A DNA stretch of 64,000 nt from Prevotellaceae bacterium HUN156 (lineage in GTDB: Bacteria; Bacteroidota; Bacteroidia; Bacteroidales; Bacteroidaceae), in contig FPIT01000003.1 of NCBI GenBank assembly GCA_900119285.1, positions 62,001-126,000 on the forward strand, written 5' to 3'. How positions within the stretch are numbered: position 1 is the first letter of the stretch; each line of letters starts with the position of its first letter. Below are positions 51,724 through 61,624 of this stretch, in pieces. Under the pieces are notes generated by a model. The model did not search any database, had not been told where the DNA came from, and saw nothing but the letters and a program-made list of their open reading frames with translations. The position numbers and the translations under genes were made by a program.

Positions 51724-52281
51724 TTAGTTCATTGCGAAGAATACGTCGTTGTTAGCTGCCATACGAGCACTGTAAACACCAGCCTCGTTGAGGGTGAAGT
51801 CCTTCTGCTCGCCATTGATGTTAGCCTGAATGCTACCATCAGCGTTGAAACGGAACAACTCCTTAACAACACCGTCCTGCTCAACAGACCAAGAGTCGTT
51901 AGCATCGTTGTGGATGAAGTTGGTGATCTCGCCAGTAGGAGACTTAACCTCATAACCATTCTTCAGGGTGGTAACAGCATAGTAACGACCATCCTTGCCC
52001 ATTACCTGCTGAGTCTTACCGATATTGTTTGCAGCGACAGGATTACTGCCAGACCAGAACTCAATGCTATTGAGAACTACAACGTCAGCCAGCATACATA
52101 CACCACCAACAATAGGGCCAATGATGAAGCCTACGATGGCGTTAACGAACTTGTTGCTAGTCATGTTGGTCTGCCACTTTGCATATGAATTGAAGAGAGC
52201 AAACTTTCCAACATAACAAGAACTGAGCAGGAAGCATCCTGCGAGGAGGCATGTAGCCACTTTCAAACTGATTTTTTTCAT
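51724..52281 (-). CDS. DUF3332 lipoprotein
   Basis: The 185-residue product has a lipoprotein signal (VATCLLAGCFLLSSC) and a hydrophobic segment (NAIVGFIIGPIVGGVCMLADVVVLNSIEFW). A beta-rich C-terminal part (GKDGRYYAVTTLKNGYEVKSPTGE) follows. This is the pattern of DUF3332, common in Bacteroidota and of unknown function. It lies 20 bp after the WbqC gene. Confidence 0.83.
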   Translation of the reverse strand: MKKISLKVATCLLAGCFLLSSCYVGKFALFNSYAKWQTNMTSNKFVNAIVGFIIGPIVGGVCMLADVVVLNSIEFWSGSNPVAANNIGKTQQVMGKDGRYYAVTTLKNGYEVKSPTGEITNFIHNDANDSWSVEQDGVVKELFRFNADGSIQANINGEQKDFTLNEAGVYSARMAANNDVFFAMN

Positions 52282-52301
52282 TGCGTTTTAAGTTTAAGTG
52301 T

Positions 52302-52913
52302 TTATAAATAAAAAACAGATTCTGTTCCCATATTGAATAGTAGGTCGAGAATAGACAGGTTGGGCTGAAAGCCGTGCTTGCGCTCAAACACCTGCCAATA
52401 TCTCTTAGGTGTGAAGTCGGCATCGGGCTGTGGATGCTTGGCATGAATCACCTCGCGATAGTCGGCGATAGTCGAGGGGGTAGAGGAGATGAATTCCTTG
52501 GTGTACTCCACCTTTGGCTCGATGTCTATCAATTCACATATCTTCTGACGGATGGCTTCGTTGAAGTCTATCAGATAGTCGTATTTCTTTTCAAAGAACG
52601 GACGGATGTCGTCTTGATAGTATTCAAAGAAAGGACTCTCGCTATAGGCCGATTGTAATGCGTTCCAGTGCACACGGCGCCACTGGTTATGGTCGCTGAT
52701 ACGCACCTCCTTCATCGCACATCGCTCACCAGGAGCCTCTACGGGCACCGTCAGCGCCTGTAATCCGTTGGCTGTGGCAATCACACAGCGATTACGAAAG
52801 GTCTGCTTCTGATAGGTATCATGTTGTTCTATCAGAATAGAGTCATATCGGTACAACTTCTGATACCATTGTACAGGGCCGAAATAGGTTGATTGCAAAA
52901 GTGCTGTACTCAT
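52302..52913 (-). CDS. WbqC family protein
   Basis: The 203-residue product has STYFGPVQWYQKLYRYDSILIEQHDTYQKQTFRNRC and KEVRISDHNQWRRVHWNALQSAY, typical of WbqC. Some WbqC genes lie in O-antigen clusters. Here it sits in the dapB-lepB operon. It overlaps the signal-peptidase paralogue by 4 bp. Biochemical role unknown. Confidence 0.88.
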   Translation of the reverse strand: MSTALLQSTYFGPVQWYQKLYRYDSILIEQHDTYQKQTFRNRCVIATANGLQALTVPVEAPGERCAMKEVRISDHNQWRRVHWNALQSAYSESPFFEYYQDDIRPFFEKKYDYLIDFNEAIRQKICELIDIEPKVEYTKEFISSTPSTIADYREVIHAKHPQPDADFTPKRYWQVFERKHGFQPNLSILDLLFNMGTESVFYL

Positions 52914-53407
52914 GGAAGATGTATTTGTTGACGATTATATACCACAGTGATGACTTCTCCGATAATATTACGCTCAGGAATAAAACCCAGATGACGTGAG
53001 TCGGCAGGATTCAGTCCGTTGATGGCTTCCAACCAGTAGTAGTCGGCTTTGGCGCAATTATTCAGGCCGGGCACAACTAGTAATCCTTTCAGTGTGCGAA
53101 TGGTGTCGCCAGGAACTCCTTTGCAGCGAGCTATCATTAAGCCATTAGCTGCTTTCTCGGATTGGAAGGCTACGATATCGCCTCTTTTGACGGGGCGGCG
53201 CAACAAGCGACTATATGGAAGCAATCCATTTCCCTCGATGCGCAAACCATAGCTACAGCGATTGATGAGCAATCGGTCGCCCTCTTGATAGAGTGGGGCC
53301 AGTCCATTGCCACTGACGCTGTGGATGGAAAAGACCAAAGCACGGAAGGCAAGCATCAGCGCCATTGCTGATGCCAGTGCTATCACGTACTTCAGCCAGT
53401 TTGCCAT
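52910..53407 (-). CDS. Signal peptidase I paralogue lacking the catalytic dyad
   Basis: The 165-residue product has one N-terminal span and S26 fold motifs. The nucleophile region reads SVSGNGLAPLYQEGD: a Gly stands where LepB has Ser. The lysine region reads MIARCKGVPGDTI: an Ala stands where LepB has the catalytic Lys before Arg. Other fold motifs (GDIVAFQSE, DSRHLGFIPERNIIGEV) are kept. It directly follows the active lepB (17-bp gap), so it may be a non-catalytic partner or a decaying duplicate. The reading frame is intact, which favours a retained role. Confidence 0.85.
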   Translation of the reverse strand: MANWLKYVIALASAMALMLAFRALVFSIHSVSGNGLAPLYQEGDRLLINRCSYGLRIEGNGLLPYSRLLRRPVKRGDIVAFQSEKAANGLMIARCKGVPGDTIRTLKGLLVVPGLNNCAKADYYWLEAINGLNPADSRHLGFIPERNIIGEVITVVYNRQQIHLP

Positions 53408-53424
53408 AAGCGTACAAATTGGTT

Positions 53425-54861
53425 CTACTTAATGTTATCCACGAACCTGAACAGGCGATTCCAGCGGATGCCGGCAAAGCCCTTGCGGTCAGGATCGCTA
53501 CTCCACCAGATGAAGATGGGCTTACCCACGATGTGGTCTTCAGGTACGAAGCCCCAATAGCGTGAGTCGAGTGAGTTGTGACGGTTATCACCCTGCATCC
53601 AGTAGTAGTCCATCTTGAAGGTATATTTGGTGGTCACCTTATCATTGATGTAAATCTTGCCGTCTTTTACCTCCAGCTTGTTGCCCTCATAGGTACGAAT
53701 GGGGCGCTCGTAGATAGGCAGATTCTTTAGTGTCAGGTCGATGCTCTTGCCCTTGGCAGGAATCCAGATGGGACCGTAGTTGTCGCGAGTCCAGTGCATA
53801 TTACCATTCAGTGGGTAGATATCTGCATCGCTGGCATCGGTATTTAGTGTGATGTTCTCAACAATATCAGGATGTTTTTTCAACTCTGCCACTGTCTTAT
53901 TGGTCATGGGCATGTAGCCGTAGTTGTTCAAGTCAGTCAAATCCTCCATCGTGATGCCCCACTGCTGCATTTCCTCGTCGGTGAAGTGGCGCTTCAACTT
54001 CAGGTGATAAGAATACTGCACATTATCGGGCTCCTTGTTGGCCTTGCCATCCAGATAGATAATATGGTTCTTGATTTGCAGTGTCTGACCAGGCAGACCT
54101 ACACAGCGCTTCACGTAGTTCTCGCGACGGTCTGTAGGACGAGTATCAATCTGTCCATACTCCTGGGGATTAGCCTCTATCGTCTGCTTTCCTGCCTGAT
54201 AGATGGTATTGAAATAAAGAGGCAGCAACTCCTGAGACAGCGAATCGGGATTCGGGCGCTGTGGATAGGCTTGGTAGCCAATCTGGTAGCACAACTGATA
54301 ATAGTCGTAAGCCTGATATTTGGCTGCCGAACAGATGGTGTCACCAGCAGGGAAGTTGAATACCACGATATCGTTGAGCTGAATCTTTCCCAATCCCTTG
54401 ACACGACGATAGTCCCAGTGTGGCCATTCGATATATGACTTACACTCATAGAGGGGCATGGTATGCTGTGTCAGAGGCATTGTCAGTGGTGTCTCGGGAA
54501 TACGAGGACCATAGCTTACCTTGCTGACAAAGAGGTAGTCGCCTGTGAGCAGTGACTTCTCCAAAGAACTAGAAGGAATCACGTAGTTCTGGAAGAAGAA
54601 CAGGTTGATGAAATAGACTGCTACCAAGGCAAATACCAAAGCATCCACCCACGACATCACGAAGCGCACAGGGCCTTCGGTGTCTTTCCACCACTGCCAG
54701 TTAATCTTTTTAGTGATGTAGATATCGTAGATAAAGGGAATCACAAGCAGTCCCCACCAGCTCTCTACCCAAAGGAGGAATAGCAGATAGAGTACGAGTA
54801 CTGCAACAAATTTGGTCCACTGGACCTTCATATTTAGTTTCTTCTTTTCTCTTTTTTCCAT
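53425..54861 (-). CDS. lepB: Signal peptidase I
   Basis: Removes signal peptides from exported proteins. The 478-residue product has N-terminal hydrophobic segments (LVLYLLFLLWVESWWGLLVIPF; ALVFALVAVYFINLFFF). Box B is VIPSSSLEKSLLTGDYLFVSKVSYG with the Ser nucleophile, box D is NYVKRCVGLPGQTLQI with the general-base Lys, and box E is GDNRHNSLDSRYWGFVPEDHIVG. Long insertions between boxes make it about 50% longer than E. coli LepB, as in other Bacteroidota. Gap to dapB is 3 bp. Confidence 0.95.
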   Translation of the reverse strand: MEKREKKKLNMKVQWTKFVAVLVLYLLFLLWVESWWGLLVIPFIYDIYITKKINWQWWKDTEGPVRFVMSWVDALVFALVAVYFINLFFFQNYVIPSSSLEKSLLTGDYLFVSKVSYGPRIPETPLTMPLTQHTMPLYECKSYIEWPHWDYRRVKGLGKIQLNDIVVFNFPAGDTICSAAKYQAYDYYQLCYQIGYQAYPQRPNPDSLSQELLPLYFNTIYQAGKQTIEANPQEYGQIDTRPTDRRENYVKRCVGLPGQTLQIKNHIIYLDGKANKEPDNVQYSYHLKLKRHFTDEEMQQWGITMEDLTDLNNYGYMPMTNKTVAELKKHPDIVENITLNTDASDADIYPLNGNMHWTRDNYGPIWIPAKGKSIDLTLKNLPIYERPIRTYEGNKLEVKDGKIYINDKVTTKYTFKMDYYWMQGDNRHNSLDSRYWGFVPEDHIVGKPIFIWWSSDPDRKGFAGIRWNRLFRFVDNIK

Positions 54862-54864
54862 GAC

Positions 54865-55581
54865 TTAGAATTTAAACATGTCTGAGATAGTCAGCAATCC
54901 CTGATGTTCTTTAGTATATTCTGCTGCAAGCACAGCACCCAGTGCAAATCCCTGACGAGAATGTGCATCGTGAGTAATCGTGATGATGTCAGCCTCAGAG
55001 TCGTAACGAATGGTATGAATACCAGGTACTTCTCCACGACGGATATGATCTACACGCAGATACTTCTTGTCGGTAGTATCTTCTTTCCATGCTTCCTTGC
55101 GATCGATATTGGCAACGATATCCTCAGCCAGTGTGATAGCTGTGCCACTGGGATGGTCGAGCTTATGCACGTGGTGTGTCTCTTCCATCTCTACGTCATA
55201 CTGGGGGAACTGGTTCATAATCTTTGCCAGATATTTGTTGACTGCCGAGAAGATGGCTACACCGATACTGAAGTTAGAAGCCCAAAAGAGCGTCTTTCCA
55301 TCCTCAGTACAGGCCTTGCACACCTCGTCGCCATGCTCTGTCATCCAACCGGTAGAACCTGATACAACCTTCACGCCCTTCTCCCAAGCCTTCAGATAAT
55401 TGCCGTAGGCTGCCTGAGGAGCAGTAAACTCAATGGCTACGTCTGCAGATGCAAACTCAGGACTGTCGAAGTCCTGTTGGTTGTTAATGTCGATAATACT
55501 TACAATTTCATGACCACGACTGAGGGCTATCTGTTCTATCATCTTGCCCATTTTGCCGTAGCCGATTAAAGCTATTTTCAT
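54865..55581 (-). CDS. dapB: 4-hydroxy-tetrahydrodipicolinate reductase DapB
   Basis: NAD(P)H-dependent step of lysine and meso-DAP synthesis. The 238-residue product has the Rossmann start IALIGYGKMGKMIEQIA and IEFTAPQAAYGNYLKAW. EETHHVHKLDHPSGTAITLAEDI carries the catalytic His and Lys. It is slightly shorter than proteobacterial DapB. It heads the dapB-lepB-paralogue-WbqC operon from a promoter at 55605-55637, and supplies DAP for MurE. Confidence 0.96.
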   Translation of the reverse strand: MKIALIGYGKMGKMIEQIALSRGHEIVSIIDINNQQDFDSPEFASADVAIEFTAPQAAYGNYLKAWEKGVKVVSGSTGWMTEHGDEVCKACTEDGKTLFWASNFSIGVAIFSAVNKYLAKIMNQFPQYDVEMEETHHVHKLDHPSGTAITLAEDIVANIDRKEAWKEDTTDKKYLRVDHIRRGEVPGIHTIRYDSEADIITITHDAHSRQGFALGAVLAAEYTKEHQGLLTISDMFKF

Positions 55582-55604
55582 AATCTTCTTGTATTAATAC
55601 TCTG

Positions 55605-55637
55605 CAAAGATACAATATTTAGTTGACAATTGACAAA
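55605..55637 (-). promoter_or_regulatory. Promoter of the dapB operon
   Basis: Minus strand: TTTG (55637-55634), 21-bp spacer, TATCTTTG (55612-55605), 23 bp before the dapB ATG. The -33 lies in a TTGACAATTGACAAATGACAA-like repeat. Confidence 0.65.
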
Positions 55638-55675
55638 TGACAATCCATAATTATCGATAATTTATATTTTATTTG

Positions 55676-55683
55676 TATCTTTG
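55676..55683 (+). promoter_or_regulatory. -7 element of the methyltransferase gene
   Basis: TATCTTTG with only 4 bp before the ATG at 55688, so the transcript is probably leaderless. Confidence 0.6.
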
Positions 55684-55687
55684 TACC

Positions 55688-56902
55688 ATGATTATCAATG
55701 ACCAGACGTGGAAATTCATTCGCCAGCATGCCAATGACGATGTACGCAAATTGGCGTTGCAAGGCTGTAAGGATGCAGAGGTAGATCTGCCGATGGCCTT
55801 GCAGCAAATTGCTGGAAGACAGACGGCTAAGAAGAAACTGCCTACATGGGCTGAGGCTGATGGCGTTATCTATCCGCCTCATCTGAACATGGAGCAATGT
55901 TCCAGTGAGCAGACTGCTCGCTATAAGGCCAGTCTTATTACCAGTAAAGGGGATACGTATGTTGATTTGACGGGTGGCTTTGGTGTTGATTTCTATTGGA
56001 TGTCGCAAGGTTTCAAGCATCGCTATTATATCGAGCAGAATGCTGAGCTCTGCGCCATTGCCGAACACAACTTCCAAGTATTAGGCTTAGCTTGCTCCGT
56101 TTGTTGCTGTGATACAGCAACATTCTTAGCGGATATGCCCCATGCCGACATTGTATTTCTGGATCCAGCCCGTAGAAATGAGCATGGAGGACGCACCTAT
56201 GACATTAGGGATTGTACGCCAAATGTGCTCGAATTATTGCCTTTGCTGTTAGAGAAAGCCAATAAAATCATCCTGAAACTATCGCCAATGTTCGATTGGC
56301 GCAAGGCTGTCAACGATTTGAAATACGTTTCAGAAGTGCATATAGTCAGTGTGGCCAACGAGTGTAAAGAGCTCTTGCTGGTATTACAGCAGCAGGTGAC
56401 GGATAGTCCAACGATTACTTGTGTCAATGATGATTCTGTTTTCAAAGTAGTTTCCAGTAAGGAAACTGATGGTTTCCCGGCAGGAAACCAATGGTTTCTC
56501 AGCAGGAAACCGATGGTTTCTCCCCAAGAAACCAATGTTACAGAGTATCTCTACGAGCCCAATGCCAGTATCATGAAGGCTGGATGCTTTGCTGAAATCG
56601 AGCAACAGTATCCTGCTCGCCAATTGTCAACCAATTCTCATCTATTCCAGTCTTCCGTTGAAATCGAGGATTTTCCTGGCCGACGCTTCCAGATTCAGTC
56701 CGTTTCATCGATGAATAAGCAAGAGTTGAAGAGCTCTTTGTCAGAGATAAAACAAGCCAATATCGCCGTGCGCAACTTCCCCTTATCCGTAGAACAGTTG
56801 CGCAAGAAACTGCGACTGAAAGATGGAGGCGACATCTATATCTTCGCCACAACGGTGGGAAATAACCAGCATATGCTCTATATTTGCCGTAAAATTGGTT
56901 AA
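55688..56902 (+). CDS. Class I SAM-dependent methyltransferase (THUMP-like C-terminus)
   Basis: The product of 404 residues has an N-terminal helical part (WKFIRQHANDDVRKLALQG) and the SAM motif YVDLTGGFGVDFYWMSQGF (~residue 90). DIVFLDPARRNEHGGRTYDI, a DPAR-type active-site loop, follows, and a small C-terminal domain (FPLSVEQLRKKLRLKDGGDIYIFATT). The substrate is probably RNA but unknown. Residues ~258-283 (KETDGFPAGNQWFLSRKPMV) are encoded by three 22-bp tandem repeats and look inserted. The start at 55688 follows the -7 box; the frame opens earlier at 55673, inside the promoter. Confidence 0.85.
   Translation: MIINDQTWKFIRQHANDDVRKLALQGCKDAEVDLPMALQQIAGRQTAKKKLPTWAEADGVIYPPHLNMEQCSSEQTARYKASLITSKGDTYVDLTGGFGVDFYWMSQGFKHRYYIEQNAELCAIAEHNFQVLGLACSVCCCDTATFLADMPHADIVFLDPARRNEHGGRTYDIRDCTPNVLELLPLLLEKANKIILKLSPMFDWRKAVNDLKYVSEVHIVSVANECKELLLVLQQQVTDSPTITCVNDDSVFKVVSSKETDGFPAGNQWFLSRKPMVSPQETNVTEYLYEPNASIMKAGCFAEIEQQYPARQLSTNSHLFQSSVEIEDFPGRRFQIQSVSSMNKQELKSSLSEIKQANIAVRNFPLSVEQLRKKLRLKDGGDIYIFATTVGNNQHMLYICRKIG
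56461..56537 (+). repeat. Three 22-bp tandem repeats in the methyltransferase gene
   Basis: Units begin at 56461, 56483 and 56505, with a partial fourth at 56527. Each contains a GAAACYRATGGTTTC near-palindrome. One unit is not a multiple of three, but three units (66 bp) are, so the frame is kept and each unit is read in a different frame. Confidence 0.93.
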
Positions 56903-56906
56903 ATAT

Positions 56907-56938
56907 TTTGGGCTTTTCGCGCTTTTTCCTTACCTTTG
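56907..56938 (+). promoter_or_regulatory. Promoter of GNAT-parE-S41
   Basis: TTTG (56907-56910), 20-bp spacer, TACCTTTG (56931-56938), 24 bp before the ATG at 56963. Confidence 0.75.
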
Positions 56939-56962
56939 CATGAATAATAATACGTTAAAGAC

Positions 56963-58117
56963 ATGTCACCAATAGAGATTCGTAAAGTCACGAACAAGAA
57001 AGAGCTTGATGCTTTTATCCAACTTCACTATGACTTATATCGCGGCAATCAGTATGATGCCCCCAATCTATATAGCGATGAAATCCATACGCTGAGCAAA
57101 GACCGTAATGCTGCCTTTGAGTTCTGCGAGGCCGAATACTTTCTGGCTTATCGCGACGGAAAGGTAGTTGGTCGTGTAGCTGCTATCATCAATCATAGAG
57201 CCAACGACAAGTGGGAACGCAAGAGTGTGCGTTTCGGTTGGCTTGATTTCGAAGATGATATAGAGGTAAGCCGCGCCTTGTTTCAGGCAGTAGAAGAGTG
57301 GGGCCGCGAGAAAGGCATGACCGAGATGGTAGGTCCTTTAGGATTTACGGACATGGATCCCGAGGGAATGCTGATTGAAGGCTTTGAAGAGTTGGGCACG
57401 ATGGCTACTATTTACAACTATCCCTATTACCCTGAACATATAGAGAAGTTGGGCGGCTTTGTCAAAGACAACGACTATGTGGAGTATAAGATTATTGTTC
57501 CTGAAGAGGGAATGCCCGAGAAGTTCCGCAAGGTATCTGAGATGGTGATGAAGCGCTACAACCTGCATCCCATGCATCCTAAGCGCAGTCAGGTGTTTGG
57601 CAAGGAGCAGTATGGTCGTAAGGTGCTGGATGTAGTGAACAAGTCGTTTGGTCACTTGTATGGCTACTCGCAGATGACAGAGCGCCAGATTGACGAGTAC
57701 CTGAAGATGTATTTCCCAATGCTCGATATGGAAATGCTGTGTTTGATAGAAGACTGGAATACGCCCAACCATGATATTATTGGTGTGGGCATCTCTATTA
57801 CCAATATGACTCGTGCCCTGCAGAAGTGTAAGAACGGACGCCTCTGGCCCTTTGGCTGGTGGCATTGCCTGAGAGCACTGAAATTCCACAAGGCTGAATG
57901 TCTCGACCTGATGCTTATTGGTGTTCTGCCCGAGTATCAGCAGAAGGGTGTTAATGCCTTGTTCTTCTACGACCTCATACCTATCTACCAGAAGTATGGA
58001 TTCAAATGGGGTGAGACCAATGTAGAGATGGAAACCAACGAGAAGGTGCAGAGCCAGTGGCAGTATCTGGAACATGTACAACACAAGCGTCGCCGTTGCT
58101 ATAAGAAAAGCTTATGA
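56963..58117 (+). CDS. GNAT family N-acetyltransferase-like protein
   Basis: The 384-residue product starts [23 protein letters not shown], has [24 protein letters not shown] (GNAT strands) and a C-terminal second half ending [21 protein letters not shown], a GNAT acetyl-CoA-binding motif (QxxGxxA-like). The length suggests a two-domain GNAT of the YghO-like group. The substrate is unknown. It overlaps parE by 4 bp. Confidence 0.83.
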   Translation: MSPIEIRKVTNKKELDAFIQLHYDLYRGNQYDAPNLYSDEIHTLSKDRNAAFEFCEAEYFLAYRDGKVVGRVAAIINHRANDKWERKSVRFGWLDFEDDIEVSRALFQAVEEWGREKGMTEMVGPLGFTDMDPEGMLIEGFEELGTMATIYNYPYYPEHIEKLGGFVKDNDYVEYKIIVPEEGMPEKFRKVSEMVMKRYNLHPMHPKRSQVFGKEQYGRKVLDVVNKSFGHLYGYSQMTERQIDEYLKMYFPMLDMEMLCLIEDWNTPNHDIIGVGISITNMTRALQKCKNGRLWPFGWWHCLRALKFHKAECLDLMLIGVLPEYQQKGVNALFFYDLIPIYQKYGFKWGETNVEMETNEKVQSQWQYLEHVQHKRRRCYKKSL

Positions 58118-60042
58118 TTGAAGAGAATAACATTATCCCCCAAGAAGACGTCGTCAAGTATGACGATGAGAACATTCAGACCCTATCCGGTTTAGATCAT
58201 ATCCGCCTGCGTCCTGGTATGTATATCGGACGTCTGGGCGATGGCTCCTCATCAGAAGATGGTATCTATGTGCTTCTGAAAGAGGTGTTCGACAACTCTA
58301 TCGATGAGTTTAAGATGAAGGCTGGCGACCGCATCGAGGTAACGGTGGAAGACAATCTCCGCATCTCTGTTCGCGACTATGGTCGAGGCATCCCTCAGGG
58401 TAAGCTTATCGAGAGTGTCAGCATTCTGAACACCAGTGGTAAGTTCGACTCGAAGGCCTTCAAGAAGTCTATCGGATTGAATGGTGTGGGTGTAAAGGCA
58501 GTAAACGCATTAAGCAGTCGTTTCGAGGTGCATAGCTATCGCGAAGGCAAGGTGCGCAAGGCCGTTTTTGAGTGTGGTAAACTGATAAGCGACGTTACTG
58601 AGCCTACACAAGACGAGAACGGAACCTATATCTATTTCGAACCAGACAATACCAAGTTTGTGGGCTATCAGTTCCATGATGAAATCGTGGAGAATATGCT
58701 CCGCAACTATACCTACCTGAATATCGGACTGACCATCATGTATAATGGTCGCCGCATCCTCAGTAGACACGGATTGCAGGACTTGCTGAAAGACCGCATG
58801 ACGAATGATGCGCTCTATCCCATTGTCCATCTGCAAGGCGACGACATCGAGATAGCCTTCACGCATGCCAATCAGTATGGTGAAGAGTATTATTCTTTCG
58901 TCAACGGACAGAATACCACGCAGGGTGGTACCCATCAGAGTGCCTTCAAGGAGCACATCGCCCGTACTATCAAGGAGTTCTTTGGTAAGTACGAATATGG
59001 CGACATCCGCACGGGTATGGTGGCTGCTATCGCTATCAATGTAGAGGAACCTGTATTCGAGAGTCAGACGAAGATTAAGTTGGGCTCTACGCAGATGTCA
59101 CCCGATGGAGAAACCATCAACAAGTATGTGGGCGACTTCATCAAGCAGCAGGTTGACAACTATCTGCATATCCATCAGGATGTGGCAGAGGTGCTTGAGA
59201 ATAAGATTAAGGAGAGCGAGCGCGATCGTAAGGCGATGGCAGGTGTTACTAAGATGGCTCGTGAGCGTGCCAAGAAGGCTAATCTGCATAATCGTAAGTT
59301 ACGCGATTGCCGCATCCACTTTAGCGATGTCAAGAACGACCGTAAAGAAGAGTCGTGCATCTTTATTACCGAGGGTGACTCTGCCAGCGGAAGCATCACC
59401 AAGAGCCGTGATGTCAATACGCAGGCCGTATTCTCATTGCGTGGTAAACCCCTCAACTCGTTTGGACTCACCAAGAAGGTCGTTTACGAGAACGAGGAGT
59501 TCAACCTCCTGCAGGCTGCTCTGGATATTGAGGAGGGACTTGACAGTCTTCGTTATAACAAGGTGATTGTGGCTACCGATGCCGATGTCGATGGTATGCA
59601 CATCCGCCTGTTGATTATCACCTTCTTCCTACAGTTCTTCCCAGAACTTATCAAGAAGGGCCACGTTTACGTCTTGCAGACTCCCTTGTTCCGTGTCCGC
59701 AACAAGCGTACCAAGATTAAGAACAAGAAGGTGCTGGAGGATGGTAAGAAGGGCGACTTCGTTACTCGTTATTGTTATAGCGACGAGGAACGCCTCAAGG
59801 CTATCGAGGAGTTGGGACCCGATCCGGAGATTACCCGATTCAAGGGTCTTGGTGAGATCTCTCCAGAGGAGTTTGCTGGCTTTATTGGTCCTGACATGCG
59901 TCTGGAGCAGATAACGCTCCACAAGAACGACCAAGTACAGAAGCTCTTGGAATATTATATGGGTAAGAACACGATGGAGCGTCAGAACTTCATCATCGAA
60001 AACCTCGTCATCGAGGAAGACCGTCCTGAAGAAGAGGAATAA
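58114..60042 (+). CDS. parE: DNA topoisomerase IV subunit B
   Basis: ATPase subunit of the decatenating topoisomerase. The 642-residue product has [50 protein letters not shown] and the Toprim motifs [16 protein letters not shown] and [11 protein letters not shown], then [23 protein letters not shown] and the absence of the gyrase-type pattern mark it as ParE, paired with gyrB at 45.7 kb. parC is not in the window; the next gene is a protease. Confidence 0.92.
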   Translation: MIEENNIIPQEDVVKYDDENIQTLSGLDHIRLRPGMYIGRLGDGSSSEDGIYVLLKEVFDNSIDEFKMKAGDRIEVTVEDNLRISVRDYGRGIPQGKLIESVSILNTSGKFDSKAFKKSIGLNGVGVKAVNALSSRFEVHSYREGKVRKAVFECGKLISDVTEPTQDENGTYIYFEPDNTKFVGYQFHDEIVENMLRNYTYLNIGLTIMYNGRRILSRHGLQDLLKDRMTNDALYPIVHLQGDDIEIAFTHANQYGEEYYSFVNGQNTTQGGTHQSAFKEHIARTIKEFFGKYEYGDIRTGMVAAIAINVEEPVFESQTKIKLGSTQMSPDGETINKYVGDFIKQQVDNYLHIHQDVAEVLENKIKESERDRKAMAGVTKMARERAKKANLHNRKLRDCRIHFSDVKNDRKEESCIFITEGDSASGSITKSRDVNTQAVFSLRGKPLNSFGLTKKVVYENEEFNLLQAALDIEEGLDSLRYNKVIVATDADVDGMHIRLLIITFFLQFFPELIKKGHVYVLQTPLFRVRNKRTKIKNKKVLEDGKKGDFVTRYCYSDEERLKAIEELGPDPEITRFKGLGEISPEEFAGFIGPDMRLEQITLHKNDQVQKLLEYYMGKNTMERQNFIIENLVIEEDRPEEEE

Positions 60043-60043
60043 C

Positions 60044-61624
60044 ATGAAAAAAAAGATACTAACCATTCTGCTTGCTGCAATATTGTCGCAGTTTGTTTCG
60101 CCTGCTTGTGCCCAATCAAAGAAGGATGCTGAGGCTGCACAGCGCAAGTTGCAGATAGCTGAGTATGCCATTGCCAACTTATATGTTGACTCTGTTGATG
60201 AGACAAAACTGGTAGAGGATGCCATTCGTGGCATGCTGGAGAAGCTTGATCCTCATTCCAGCTATTCTTCTCCTAAAGAAGTAAAGCAGATGAATGAGCC
60301 TCTACAGGGCAATTTCGAAGGTATCGGCATTCAGTTTAATATCGTAGAAGATACGCTGCTCGTCATTCAGACCGTTAGTGGTGGTCCTTCAGAGAAGATG
60401 GGTATCCTTGCAGGCGACCGTATCGTCTCTGTAAACGATTCTTCCATTGCTGGTATAAAGATGGCCAGAGAGGAGATTGTACGCCGTCTGCGTGGCCCTA
60501 AAGGCACCAAGGTGCTCTTAGGCGTGATGCGTCCTGGCATTGCCGACAAACTCTCTTTTACCATTACTCGCGACAAGATTCCCCTTCATACCATTGATGC
60601 TACCTATATGCTTCGTCCTACTATAGGATATATTCGCATTGGCAGTTTTGGTGCTACTACGCATGAAGAATTCCGAGAAAGTCTCAAGCAGCTACTGGCA
60701 CAGGGCATGCAGACATTGGTGCTCGATTTGCAAGAAAATGGCGGAGGCTATCTGCATGCTGCCGTAGAGGTGGCTAATGAGTTGCTGCATAATGGCGACC
60801 TTATCGTCTATACTGACGGACGCAGTGCCCGACGCTCAGAATATAAAGCCACTGGTGGCGGACTCTTTACAGAAGGAAAGGTGGTTGTTTTGGTAGATAG
60901 TTATACGGCTTCTGCTGCAGAAATCGTTTCTGGAGCAATACAAGACCACGATCGTGGTATTATTATTGGTCGTCGCACCTTTGGTAAAGGATTGGTTCAG
61001 CGTCCGCTTGACTTGCCCGATGGTTCAATGATTCGCCTCACTATCGCTCATTATTATACGCCTTCAGGGCGCTGCATCCAAAAGCCTTACGAAAAGGGTA
61101 AGGGCAAGGATTATGCGATGGATGTGGTTAATCGCCTAAAGAGTGGTGAATTGATGAGTGCCGACAGTGTCCACTTTGTTGATTCACTGAAATACTATAC
61201 ACTTAAGGAGCATCGTGTAGTATATGGTGGTGGTGGCATCATGCCTGATGAGTTTGTACCTCTTGATACCACTAAGTTCTCTCACTTCTATCGTGAGTTG
61301 GCTGCCAAGTCAATACTGATTAATCAGAACCTGCGATGGACTGATAGCCACCGCAAGCAACTGAAGGCAAAATACTCAACCTTTGCTGACTTCCGCGAGC
61401 ATTTTGAGATTCCTCAGGACTTGATTAATGCTATTATAAAGGAAGGTGAGAAACAGAAGGTTGTTCCTAAAGATGATGCGGAATTGCAACAGACGTTGCC
61501 CTACCTGCGTCGACAGTTGAAGGCACTCATTGCCCGCGACCTATGGACCATGAATGAGTATTTCGATATCATCAACGAACAAAGCGATATAGTGCAACGA
61601 GCACTACAAATAATAAAGGAGTAA
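60044..61624 (+). CDS. S41 family C-terminal processing peptidase
   Basis: Periplasmic serine protease of 526 residues with signal peptide (ILTILLAAILSQFVSPACAQ) and a PDZ domain (LLVIQTVSGGPSEKMGILAGDRIVSV). The catalytic domain has the Ser nucleophile in SYTASAAEIVSGAI and the Lys in RRTFGKGLVQ. A helical C-terminal extension (residues ~400-526) is typical for Bacteroidota members. Function is probably in envelope protein processing. It follows parE by 1 bp and ends in a strong terminator. Confidence 0.93.
   Translation: MKKKILTILLAAILSQFVSPACAQSKKDAEAAQRKLQIAEYAIANLYVDSVDETKLVEDAIRGMLEKLDPHSSYSSPKEVKQMNEPLQGNFEGIGIQFNIVEDTLLVIQTVSGGPSEKMGILAGDRIVSVNDSSIAGIKMAREEIVRRLRGPKGTKVLLGVMRPGIADKLSFTITRDKIPLHTIDATYMLRPTIGYIRIGSFGATTHEEFRESLKQLLAQGMQTLVLDLQENGGGYLHAAVEVANELLHNGDLIVYTDGRSARRSEYKATGGGLFTEGKVVVLVDSYTASAAEIVSGAIQDHDRGIIIGRRTFGKGLVQRPLDLPDGSMIRLTIAHYYTPSGRCIQKPYEKGKGKDYAMDVVNRLKSGELMSADSVHFVDSLKYYTLKEHRVVYGGGGIMPDEFVPLDTTKFSHFYRELAAKSILINQNLRWTDSHRKQLKAKYSTFADFREHFEIPQDLINAIIKEGEKQKVVPKDDAELQQTLPYLRRQLKALIARDLWTMNEYFDIINEQSDIVQRALQIIKE

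Noticed and set aside
57338..58084. 248-codon antisense frame in the GNAT gene
   Set aside because: His/Leu-rich composition typical of antisense shadows; the sense gene has GNAT motifs and is coupled to parE.
45661..60042. gyrB and parE as duplicate copies of one gene
   Set aside because: Toprim motifs and overall sequence differ (EGDSAGGSA vs EGDSASGS); they are the two normal type II topoisomerase B subunits.
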